Positions 31,501 to 44,900 of a stretch of 64,000 bases of DNA are shown piece by piece. The position numbers and the translations under genes were made by a program. The notes beneath the pieces were generated by a model. That model searched no databases, had not been told where the DNA came from, and saw only the letters and a program-made list of their open reading frames with translations. The stretch is from Pardosa pseudoannulata (lineage: Eukaryota; Arthropoda; Arachnida; Araneae; Lycosidae): assembly GCA_032207245.1 (NCBI GenBank), contig CM063504.1, forward strand, positions 23,999,491 to 24,063,490, given 5' to 3'. Every line of letters starts with the position of its first letter. The first letter of the stretch is position 1.

Positions 31501-32888
31501 TATTTGCAACGCTTTTTATATTGACTTAAATAATTTTCTAGTATTGGTAAATTCCATTAAAATGTTCCATCTAAAATATCATTTATGATATACCTGTCTT
31601 CTGAGTCAATTAAAATGGCATTGTCTATATGATACATCTATCCTCAAACTTTTAATAATTTGATTTAGCAATATATATTCTGTTGCCTATTTACATAAAA
31701 AATATCAAAGGGCTTTACTAGATAAAACTAGTGTGTTAGAAGGGAGAGCATTAAAAAGTATTAGTGTTTTAAAGTGGACAGCGTTCAAAAAAGTTTGGAA
31801 ACTATGTTCTAGAAGATGGGGGCTATCATGTCATTATTAGGTATTAATACTTACATCTAAAAGTTTTACATGTTTTTGAAGGTTTAGTAGTATATTACAG
31901 TGTATTTTAACAGCAATATTTTGTTGACACTGGTCACCATTTTATAATCAAATTTAATAGAACAATAATAAATTTTTTTTAAATACATCAATAGTTCTTC
32001 ATTTGTGAAATTGGCTTTATTGTAAACTTGGTATTTAAGTGATAGACAAGAATTTTAAATCATGTTTTATGCAACTTACAAATTTTAATGTGTTTATAAA
32101 ATAGTTTTGAAACAGAACTAACCCATACATGTTTCTCTGCATTCAGTATGATGTTTTATCAGTATTGTAATGTGTATTATATACTGAGTAATTTTTAAAA
32201 ATCATTTGTGATACTTTTGTATTTGTTTAAGTTATTTGTGTTTTATATAGTTTCCCTCTTTTTATTTGTATTTCTTTTTAAATCTAAAGATCTAACATCA
32301 GATGGTGCAATGTATCCTGGTGGTGCTATGGGAATTGAATATTATTCAGGACACATAGTTTCAATTTTACCTTCTAAGACAGCTCGTAAGTTTTGTTCTT
32401 GTAATTAATCCTTAATTTGTAATTTGATTACTTTAAAACAATTGATGATTACTCAGTAAGTTATGTGAATAGCAGTATTTACCTGGATATATTAATTTAA
32501 TGAAAACCACTTAAACTATGTTTTGTAGTAGTGGATTATTTTTCTTTAAAACTTTAAACATATTTATATTTTGTTTCATTATTTATAGAGCGTTATAGGT
32601 TGCAGAGTGATCAGTTGCCTGCTCTTTGGTTAGCAGTATCAGAGCTTGTTCGCAGATTGCATTATAAATATAGAAAAGAACCTGATAATGATAGACTAAA
32701 GTGCAGTTTTACAAATCCTCTTCCTCTGTTAGAATACTTTAAAGTTATTGAAGAGCATTTTACAGTAAGTTTAAGTCCCTCTGTCTTATTTCCCACTTTG
32801 ATTGCATGTAGAAATTTTTATTAATAATTTATCAATTGTATTAAATAAGAAATTGATTCAGGTTTTATGCAAGTTATTTAAAATTATA

Positions 32889-32931
<43 letters not shown>

Positions 32932-35900
32932 AAATATATGAAACTGTATTCCTGTAAGTGTCTAGAAGAATATAAATATGAATTAAGTTCCCTAAACTTA
33001 GGTCTGTTTTGAAGTTAAATATTTAAGTTAAATATCAAAAAACGTATTTTTCATAAAAAGTAAAAATTAAAACTTACTGTGTCTTAATTTTGATCCAAAA
33101 TTAGTTTTTACCACATGTTATCCACAAAAGAACCTTTCTTATCATGACAGTGCTGAAATTATTGTGGATATAAAGGGTAAGCAACTGCATAATTTTTAAA
33201 GAAAGAAAATTCTAATAATTTATGATGATTAATTGTAAAACATTTTTAAAAGATAATTGAAGAAAATGTAATGCAAATTTTAAAAATTAGGAACAATTTA
33301 TATATATATGTATGTCTTATGTTAAAACACACAAACACTCACATATATGTGTATGTTGACACTGCATTGATCATAAAGCTATGTGGGGACGAATTGGATA
33401 TTACATACATCCACAAACATTGTAATGTATCAGACTTCCATATGATCTAATTTGATAGTGAATGAATTGGAAACAAGTTTGGAAAAGAATACTTTACCAT
33501 CAATAAGCAAAATAATTTATAATAATTTATATACACTCAACTCCAGTCATGCTGGCACTCTTATTCAGATGAAGATAGAGTTCAAAAGATAATAATTTTT
33601 TTCCCACTGGTTTGCTAACTTAAAAATGTCTGAAACAAGTAGACTTTATAACTGTACTCATAGTTTAAAGTGAAATAAAACCTACCAAGTAGCTTCTCAA
33701 TTGCACTGATGAGTAAAGAAACAAAGTATGTTACTAATAGATGTTAAAATTGTACTGATATATGAAGATAAAATACTACATTGATGTGCAATAATGAAAT
33801 GCTTCACTATCTCAAGATTAAAGAGAGATTTTCACTCATGCCATGATAGCTGTAGGTCTATGACAGATTGTAATTTGATGAGAATCAAAGATGCAAAATT
33901 GATTAATGCAATTAGACAAAAAGTATTTCTACATGGTTTTCATATTATTATCATACTTCATTTCATGTATGTCCAATATTCTTGACAACAGTTTGGAAAT
34001 GTAATTTTAGTAAATAAATCAGACGTAATTGATATTTATTACTCAATATACCAGGGTTAAGCAATTTAAATCAGCCAGATTTAAATCAGTTAATTTATTT
34101 TTTTTAATTATTGATTTAAATCATTTTTTAAAGATTGAATTTTTAAAAGAAAGCTGTTAGTAATAAGCACAATAAGAAAATATTGACAACCCAGAGTTGT
34201 TCCCAGATGGTTTCAGGAGGCTGCTGCACTCTGCCTGTCTTTGTATTATTAAAATAGCACCTTAAATATTTTAGGAATAACTACTTTGTTAATTCCAAAT
34301 AAAACAAGAAGGCGGATTAAAACTAGTTTTGCCATGTGATGTGCGCTGGAACACAATGGTACATTCTTTAACCAAATACATAACAAACTAGTCTGTTCTG
34401 TTAAAAATTTGTGAGGAGCAAGGGACAAAATTGATAGTATTGTTTACAATAAAGTAGTTAATATTGGACTGAAAAGAAATGCAGAAAATCTTTTAAAATG
34501 ATTGGAACCTATTGCTGAATCTGTACATATTTGGAAAACTTTGGAGATTAAACTTAAAGATGTGGATAATGATAAATCCAATTTAACAGCTTTTAAAAAG
34601 CGATACCAGCAAGCACTGGGAGCTTTCCATTTCTTAGCTTATCAAGTAGACTCTCGTTTTTGTGGAAAAAATCTGACCGATTTGGAAAGAAAAGAATCTT
34701 TTACATTTGCAAATCAAAAGTACTCCCCTGATATTATTCCTGTTCTCATAGAATTCCTAGGAAATTTTGATCTTTTCTATGAATTCCTTTTTAATGAAGA
34801 AGTGATTAGTAAGATTTCCCCACTCGATTGGTGGAAAAGTCATTTTTTCTCAAGTAAAAAGGGAAAATTTGATCATCTGAACCAGGCACTTTATCAATTG
34901 TTAACTGCAAGGACATAAACTGTTTCTATCAAGAGGATTTTTTCAACATATAGATTAGTGCAATCTAAACTTCGAAACAGACTTGGAAACGACAAAACAG
35001 CTAAACTTGTTTTTGTTTATAAATCATTTAACATTTAACCACTGTCACAAAATAAAAAGTTGGTTGTAAAATTTTCATAAAAAATAAAAATTATTGTGAT
35101 TACTTAGCTCTTAGTCTACCCTCATCTTTCTAATAATTCTATGGTTGAAGGAGTAAGATGTATAAATTTACATGAAGCATCCTTTATTTAAATTATGATA
35201 TAGATAATTAAAACAAGCAAAAAACCCTATATTACAAGTACTTATTTTCTACTGGTTTGTGAATTATTCTTATATATTATATATATTTATTTATTTTAGT
35301 TATATGTATTTTTTATTATATATAAAAAAGAATTAATTGATTTAGACATCTAATTTGAACAATTTAATTTGCCTGTATCAAATATTATTCTTAAATAGGA
35401 TTTTTGAAATTTAAATATATTTAAATAAAAAAAATTTGATTTAAATTTAAAAAAAGCAATTTAAATAAAAAAAATCTAACTTTTTTTGATTTTTAAAAGA
35501 AAATATTGTGATTTTTATAAACCCTGCAATGCACTATAGTGGGGAGTCAGTACTATGGGGAGCCACACTAAACCATTAAGCAAAGTGTTCTTGTTTTTTG
35601 ACATCATTTTTACCTTTTTGCTTTAGTATGCAAAGAAAGGTGTTTTATTTTTATTTAAATATGTTAGCATTCATATTTTGTAATATATCAATGTCATAAA
35701 TTTAAGTTTTGTCTTGTTTTCAGAATCGACAAGTTATAAATGATGTTGAAGATTTAATAGCTCATCGATCTTTACAATTCCGAGTTGTACAAAAAAGATT
35801 GTTGACAAAATTGAAGGATACAACACCTACTCCTCTAAACAATTTAGATACATTACTTGAAGCCACCCATCGTCAGGTAATTTCATTTAAATTCTAAAAA

Positions 35901-38900
35901 GCTTATTACAATTTAACTGTTAGTACTGTACTACAAAAGGAAGAGCCATAAATGAGGCTTGTGAGCTGCATGCAGCTCCTGCAAGCAAATGCTTTACAAA
36001 AGCATTTTTGCTCAGTAAATATCTGTATGAAATGTGGTAAAATAAAACTAATCGGTGGTAAAAGTACTTACATAGTTTCCGCGCACCTAGAAAGTCAGGA
36101 AAAGTCATGAAAAATCATGGATTTAGACAATGGATTAATTTTGTCATGGAAAGTCTTGATTTTTCAAGTAAAATGAGTAAAAGTCATGGAAAGTCATGGA
36201 TCCGCTAAACTACCGATTAAAAAAAATGCATTGAATTGTTTAATTATATTTTTAATTGTCATTTGGCTGAAGTTACTGAGTTTGGTATTTATGTATTATC
36301 CTATTGACCCTATTGCCAAGTAAAATTCGTTCACCAAGGAAACTCAAAGCAAGAAAGTTTAATGGGTGGGTAAATGTATATTATTCTGGTTATTTCTTAA
36401 ATTATAGATTAAAATTTTATTAACATCATAATAATTATTTTTTAATAAAAATTAATTAAGATTTTTGCACAAAATATAAGTTTATCTCTAGGGATATTGT
36501 ATATAAACATTATAGGGTTATATTTGGCTATTATTCATGGTCACCTGAATAATACCAAAGTACCCTGAATTCAAATTGGAAACATTTTGATTGAAAAATT
36601 GCTATATGATTAAACTTAAGTATGTAGGTACAACAATTTATTTTTATGTGAGTTTATTAACACTTATAGAGTAAGTTTGTAGGTTTTTTTTTATGATAAA
36701 ATTCCTGTAATTTCTCTAAAAGCATATATTTTATTTGTATGTACATCAGAAGTTTTATTCATATATACTTTTAACGAAAGTTTTTTAAAGTAATGGAAAA
36801 TGATCTGCTAAATCAGGGAAAGTCATGGATTTGAAAAATTTTATTTTGGCAGATACCCTGTACTTATATTATTTCACTTAATATTACTCAAAAATATAAA
36901 AAACATAAATATTATACTAATTGTAATCAAAAAGTTTTGTAAAGGAAATCTTTATTAGATTTGTTTGTAGAGGTTGTATTAAAGTTGTCCATCTTGGCAG
37001 TTAGCTACAAAATGACATTGTTGCTGAATTGAAGAGAATATTATTTTGTATCCTAAAATCAAATTTTTATGGCCTGAATTACACAAAACTTCTATTTTCA
37101 TACCTATTCTAGCTTATATAACTGAGATTGCAGTTAGGAGATACTTCATGTAAATATAGCACAGTTCTATGATATGAAAAATTAAAATATGGGCCTCTAA
37201 ATTATGAGAAAATAAATTGCAACTCTTATTGCCTCCATTTATGGCCACATGTACCATATAATTTGAAAAAACTTTTGATACATTTGTTAACTTTGAAGTT
37301 GTATGTTTTACTTATAACAGACTAACTGAAAATATAACACACTATTAGTTTAATATAAGTTAGTCCAGCAGAAAATTTCAAATTTAAAGAAAAATGAATT
37401 TAGAAATATATTATATGCTCTCTGCCTTTTGTATGTACAGTGAAACTTCAATTATCTGAGCTGATTGGTACTCTATTCTAATCAGAAAATTAAGAGCCTG
37501 CTTAATAGAGACAAAGTTCCTTGTGACATCTTTATAATAAAGTTGGATCAAATTGTTCTCAATCACAATTAAAGTGCTTAAAGAAGAAACTAGGTTTTTT
37601 TTTTACATCTTTTGTTATAAAAAATTGCCTCTCAAAAACATCCTCTTACTAAAATTTACATTATAAAAATATTTGAAAATCTGGTCAAACTTTGACATAA
37701 AAAAATTAACTCTATATTAAAAAGTGAAAAACATAGTTTGATTTTCTAGTACAATCAAATCCTGTTGTTACAAACCTCAAGGGACTAAAGAGTTTGTTAT
37801 ATCCAAAATGTTAAAAAATTATTTGGTGAGAAAAATGTTAGCATAACAAAAAGTATAAAAGTATAACTTGTTATTTGCTAAGTGTATTCAATAAGCATGT
37901 AATTGAAAAAAAAAAATGTTACAAATCTATTAAAAATGATTTTTATTGAATTACATTGATTAAAAATGAAGATAATTAAAAAATAATTCTACCTTTAATT
38001 GTTGTTCACTGATGGTTTTTAGCTAACATGGTTATAAATTCAAGAAAATTTTATAAAAATCTTAGTCCAATACAACACTTTTTATCTATTGTTTGTGTGG
38101 CAAAAATTTATTATCTTAGTCAGTTTGTTATAAATTTGGATCAAAATACTGTTTTTACAGCTGGGAAAAATAGAGTTAATAAAAGAAATTCTGTAGATTG
38201 AATAAAGCTTCATTATATCTGATTTCTTTGATTGCAGAGGGTTATATAAGGATATATTAACATTAAATATATTAGATAAACAGTTAGACCAAAATTCTTG
38301 TTCTTTATATCTGAGAGTTCATTGTACACTAGGTTCCCTGTAAAATAGGGTTTCTATTTTCTTAGATGTTTTGGAATTGTGTTTTCTTTTTGGTTTGGGT
38401 ACAAAAGATATCTGGTCGCAGTATTCTACTCTTGGGTTCAGTACCCCCCAAAAGCTGCTCTAAAAGTAATTTATTCATTCATTCTGTAACGTCATAACAT
38501 ACATACTCCTCTGTGTTTGTGGGGGCTTAATAAGAAAACTAGTTTAAAGTCCTAGACTTTATTATATCAACCATGTACAATATATACACGGTACAAATAA
38601 CATAACTGGGAGAGAGAAAATCATGCTTCTCTACCCTCCAGCCCCCAACAACCAACTGCCTTCTTCTTGAAAGACCCCTAGCAAAAAAAGTGGTTGGGAA
38701 GAAAAAGGGCTGAGAGCAAGGGAGTGGCCGACAGCCGGCATTCTACACAGGGGTATACTCGGACATAAAAATCCAATTCTCCTCTGGGTCTGGAACTCCT
38801 GATTTTTTTAGTGGCATAAATTCCCACGGGTCCTTAGAATGACCGACCCTATTTCTGGTCCCTTGTGACCAGCTGCCACAATTCATATAAGACGGTTTGG

Positions 38901-41900
38901 TGAATGAAGGAATGAAACCCTGCTTAGTTTCTAGGGGACAATATTGATAGAGGTCAGATAATTGAGGCTCTTCAGTAGTATGTTTTGTCCAGAATTTAAT
39001 ATGACAAAGCATTGTAAAATGTATTTAAAACATCTAATATTTTCTGCTTAATAAAATGGATTCAACTTTTTATTCCAGATTATGACTGTGACAGAAACAA
39101 TGGACAGGCATAAAAAAGAGTTAGAAAGCAGCTCCTGTGCTCTTAGTTGTGCGACTAATTTGATTCTAATGCTAGTCAATCTTTGTGTTGAACTGAGTGA
39201 GGATGAATATTTATTTCTTTCAGCATGCTTTTCTCCAGTTATAGACTTTGATTCTCCTCAGGTAAGCAAATTTCACTGCTTCCAAAATGGAAATTTCTTA
39301 AACAGGATGATGTTGAGGTTTAAAACTATCAATTTTTAAAATTGTACCCTATACAAATGTAAGACTTGTAAGCAGTGCAAGTTTAAATTCATTTAAACAT
39401 TTAATTTTAAAGCTAATTTTCTCAAAACTGTTTTCCTATATTGTACTCATCAACTAAAAACTAATTATATTAGTATGTTGAAATTTTGCATATTATTATG
39501 TTGTATGTTTAATTTCATAATAAGCAAAAAATTATTCTGATTTTTATCACAGTAAATTTTATATTGAAAACTTAAATCTGTTATTTTTGATAAATTCAGC
39601 AAATGTAATTAAATATGCCCATTAAATATGTAATGAGTTTGAATTTACTTTTGATTTGAGGTTCAGTCTAAAATGTAGCTCTTTAAATAGTTATATATGA
39701 AATTTTGAAATGTAGTTGAGTATATGCATAAGCAGTATTTTTTAAAAAGATCCGAAAATGATTTTGTTCCTTCAAATGGTTTGCAGGACAAAAATTTATA
39801 AAGTTATTTTTCTTCTCTCATAATTGAACTGCATTCTCTCTAACACAAATAATGTTTATTTTAAATTGGTTATTATCATTAAATGATTGTTTCAGGCTCA
39901 TTCTCCAATATTATCATTTTATGTATACATGTAATTGGTAAAAATTACTTTTTACTATTCACATGGAAAATAGTTCATATTTTTTAATTATCAGGGCTTG
40001 CTCAGCAATGTAACTGAGAGACAGTTATGTCAAGAAAGCCACTTTCTTAGAACACTAAGAGCAGTCTAAGTATTTGGTAAAAATTATCTATTCCTTCACA
40101 TTAAACCCTGAGAAATGCTAGATATGTTTTACATGGTCAAGATCCAGTCATGCAACTGTTTCTGTGAAAGATGCCATGCTTGAGGATTGGACAATCATGT
40201 GACTTATTACCATACCAAAACAGCAATTCTACTCTGCCTTGTAAAAACAATTATGATGGGAAAAGGGCATATAACAGCATAAAGATGGCAAAGATCTTCA
40301 GTTATCCTGGGAGAATTGACAGGTGGTTTAAAACTAGTGTAATAAAGGACCCCATGTAGCAATTATTAATTAAATTTTCAGTTTTGAAAAGTGTAGAAGG
40401 AATGCAATCTCAGTGATTCATGTTCTGGATTTAATTTGAGTTTCTGGGTAAGTTAAGATTAAGAAAAAAAGAACATGAATCAGGAGAATTTTGAACAACG
40501 TTAGGAGCAATAACTTTTGAAGTGTTACACAAGTACACATATATGCACACATATATATTAATGTGTGTGTGTGTGTATATAATGACCTGTTTGGCCATCT
40601 TACTTAAGATCCAATCATGACAATTTGTTACTCAAAGAATTTTTTAAAATTCAGAGCCACATTTTGATAGGTTTAATTTGTTTAGTGATCTTCAAGTGTC
40701 TGCCCTGAAAAGCCTTATCACAAACAAAAAAAAATCATTGGTGGGATATAGGTGTTAGCCAATTAGGTCATTTTTTTGTTCATGGTTGATTCTATATCAC
40801 ATGCAGGTTAGTTATATAAATGATTATATAATTATTGCTGACTTGTACAGAATTTAGCATGGTGACTTAATTCACTATCCGGTTGCATTATAAAAATGGA
40901 GAAGAAAAATGATTATTTTGCCAAATGAGAAGAAATTTATGAAGGTTTGTATTTATGTATAGAATCTCCCAAAAAATTATTACAAAATGTAATTGGAAGT
41001 CAAAATAATTTGGATTAAAATATCACTACAATATATAAATTTTAGTCAAATAATAAGGATTAATGAATAGTTTTATTGTATAAATTAAATTAACCATTTG
41101 TGCTAAATAAATTCCTTATTTGTGATTGACTAGATTTCTTCTGTTTTTGCTGAAAGGGTACTATTAGTCATGTAATTCAAACTATTATCTTAGGTGTGCT
41201 CTAATGAATGTGTTTTAATCAGAAAAGCTCTTAGAACACTGAACTTTTTTTTATGTGTAAAATATTATTTACTATTGATTTCCTGTTTGTTAATTATAAA
41301 ATTTTAAGTTTTTATCAAGTTACTTATTAGAAATAATTGAATTATTTCACATTTCCTTTGTCTCGAGTTTTATTTATTTGTAGGCATTATTTTTTTTAAA
41401 CAAATTGTTAATAAGAATTTCCCAATTCTTTATTATAACTAAAAAATCCTTCTGTGCAATTTGAAACTTATTAAAATGTAGACATCACTAAAATTCACCA
41501 TAATAACTTTAAACAGTGTTTCTAAAATTTTTATTAACAGTTTTTATTTTATCCTTTTAAATAGAATTGAATGAGTTTTATAACTTATTACATTTATATA
41601 TAAATTTATTTTTTTACTTTTTTGCCTTTAGGGATGGGAAGAGAAAGTAAATGTTGCTTTGATATATTTGTTGAAATATTGCTTTGGAAAAGGTAATCAA
41701 GAGACAAAATTTCCCGATGCTCATCTTGAAATGCCTAAAGATATATCAAAGTTGAAAAAACACATAACTCTTGTGTTAGACAAAATTATGAAAAATACAC
41801 CTATGACATTGGGAGAATCATTTGTCAATAGTAAGATATTTATATTTATTTCAATAAGATCTCTACTTTAATTATTTAATATGTCACGTTGCCTTTAAGA

Positions 41901-44900
41901 TAGGATTGTTCATACTTATACTAACCTCCTTTGAACTTCAATATAACTTTGTTTGCTTTCAATGAATGATTTAAATATTTTGTATTGCTGAATAGCTAAA
42001 TTTTAGTTTTACAAGGTTCCCATGGTCCTTAAAAGTCCTTAAGAACTCCTTAATTTTTGCTTTCATTTTTAAAGGCCCTTAAAACTACTTAATTTTTGTC
42101 AAAGGTCCTTAAAAACTCTTTAATTTTTAAATTGGAACTTGAACAATTTATCTGTTGTCACGTGATTGCCTATCAATTTTCGCTGTACTAGAAACTTTCT
42201 GGTTTTGTAAGTTCGGAGTTAAACTTGCCCCAAATCAGTTCTAATTAAGAATGCCAGTACAGGTGATAAGTACTGGTCAAAGAATATATAAAATATTTGT
42301 TAATATTCATAACATTCTTTTACATTTTCTAGCCAAAAGTGTAATATTAATAATAAAGAAAATCCTCAAATACATATGTTTTCAGTGTATTTCTGTAGTA
42401 ATTCAAAATTCCTTTCCTTGATATCCTTAAAATATTATGAAAATAATTTTAGTTTATTAGTACTTTTTATGGTCATAAGCTAGAAAACTTTTTTGACAAA
42501 TAAATAATCTTTCGCATACTGAAAAGGTTTATAAAGTCAGCTGCCCTTTCCTAATAGCTAACAGTCATGCAGATTTTAATAAATGGAAGCATGAAGGTTG
42601 GAGGGGGGGGGTTGTAGATATTTCAGTTACTTATGGAAGTTTAATTTTATTTGCTTTGAATGTAATAGAAAAGTCTAAAACTTTCTTCTTTCCCAGCAAC
42701 ATCGGGTGTAATCAGCTAGTATATACATACACATATAAATGTATATCAGAATCATTTTTTAACCCCCAGAAAGTACTGTTTATAATATTATATTTTATTC
42801 ACAATTTATTTTTAACTTGATCACTCAAAAAACTTTATATGTACACTTTTCAAAATGTTTTTGTCAAATAGGTTTATCTTATATTAATTTTTAGGTATTT
42901 TTAAAAACTTAGTTCGGAAATATTGTAGGTCATTTATTGAACATGCCTTGTCTGGTTCATAATTATTAAAATATGTTCCTTAGGAAATAGGGTTTATGTG
43001 GTTATGCCGTGTATTTCAAGTAGGTCCTTATAAAAAGTTTTTTGGTCATTAGAAATCCTTAAAAAGTCCTTAATTTTTATGCTGGAAAAAGAGTGGGAAC
43101 CCTGTTTTATGTATTTTTACAAGTTTCAGTTTTAGGCTCTTATTTAATATGTTTATCTACACAATATATGTTTTTATGGTGCTATCTTTATTAGCTAATT
43201 TTAATGGTTAATGTTTATGTGTGGATGTGAGAGTTTTTATGAAATGATTAAAGTTTTTTGCTCTGTACACAAATTAAATAATTTTATTTCAATATCTTCA
43301 GACTTTTGAAAATTTATATACTGTATTTCTTTTTGGTATTTAAACATAAATTCTTAATGAAAATTAATATTTTAAAGTTTATTTTATTTTTTTTTTATTT
43401 CTTTAAGTAAGATATAATTTTTTAATATTGCAATTAATTTATCATCAAACACTTTAGTGTTTGATGATAAATGAGATTCACTCAAGTGACAAGTTTCAGT
43501 TTTAGGCATTTATTTATTATGTTTATCTACACAATATATGTCTTTATAGTGCTATCTTGTAATGCGTTAGCTAATTTTAATAATTAATGTTTATGTGTGG
43601 ATGTGAGAGATTTTATGAAATGATTAAAGTTTTTTGCTCTGTATTCAAATTAAGTAATTTATTTCAATACCTTCAAACTTTTGAAAATTTATATACTGTA
43701 TTTCATTTTGGTATTTAAACATAAATTATTAATGAAAATTAATATTTTAAAATTTATTTTACTCTTTTTGTATTTCTTTAAGTAAGATATAATTTTTTTA
43801 ATATTGCAGTTAATTTATCATCAAACGCTCATAATAATGAAGATGATTTGTGTATGCCAGAAGGTAGTAAATATGTAGATACTGTATCACCCCGTCCAAC
43901 ATCTGCTACTGAGGAAAAGTCTACTATTGAAGATGCCTCCAATGGTATGCTTAACTTCTGTGATTAAAACTTAATTCAACAATAATGAAAAAAAAATCTT
44001 GAAAAATATGATATAATTAAAAAAAGATCAGACATTTATGAAATTTCATACATATATATTATATACTACAAAGAACTAAATGAAAAAATAAATTCATTAA
44101 TAACTACATTAACAAATGGTTAATAGACTTAAGAAAATTTTCTGTATAAAGAAAGTTGGAAGCATGTATAAAATTGATGGATGTATTTCATCAGTAATCA
44201 ATGTGAGACCCTTTTTTCTGACTGTTACTAGTATCTTGTTCTTTGAATCTATCAGACTGCATGAAGTTCTTACATCAATATTGTTCCAGAAGTTTTTAAT
44301 AGCATTCATCAAATCTAACTTTGAATTAAATTGTCTTCCATTTTTGTAATTTTTGTTTAATTTATCCTCATTTGGGTTGGAACCTGTTTTATCAAGTATT
44401 AAGTGAGCCTTGCAAGGCAAATTTCTTTCTTTCAAAAATGTTTTTAACTTCTAGTACAAAACTGAAGTAAAGCCAGTTTTTCAATATCTCTTGCATCATC
44501 CGACCCCTATTTTGGTTTTTACACATAGCCGATAGAAACAATATGCAAACATATTTAAAGGCTCTCTCTTTTCTTAGCAATTTTCTGACAATAACAAGTT
44601 TCATCTAATGACTTCTGGAAAAATTTGGGATGTCAATCTCTCTTTTTGTAACCTGGAATACTTTTCTCTTCAAGTGATGCAAGTGGTTTAGAAGGTAGAA
44701 TTTAAAATTAAAGACAGTTTCATTGTAATTATAAATAAAGCTGGTCATTTGTAAGTTTTTAATTTTTCACTATCTCCTTATTTCTAGCAGAATTTTATGA
44801 TGGCCTTAGAATCAGCTTCACACATCTCTAATTTCTGAATATCTTTTATCCACTTTAAACTAGACCATTCTAGCAGTGAAAATTTTGATACCCCCTTCAA

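Noticed and set aside
34502..34918. 138-codon frame as a live gene
   Set aside because: It is an internal part of a decayed hAT transposase with stops and frameshifts on both sides and no proper ATG.
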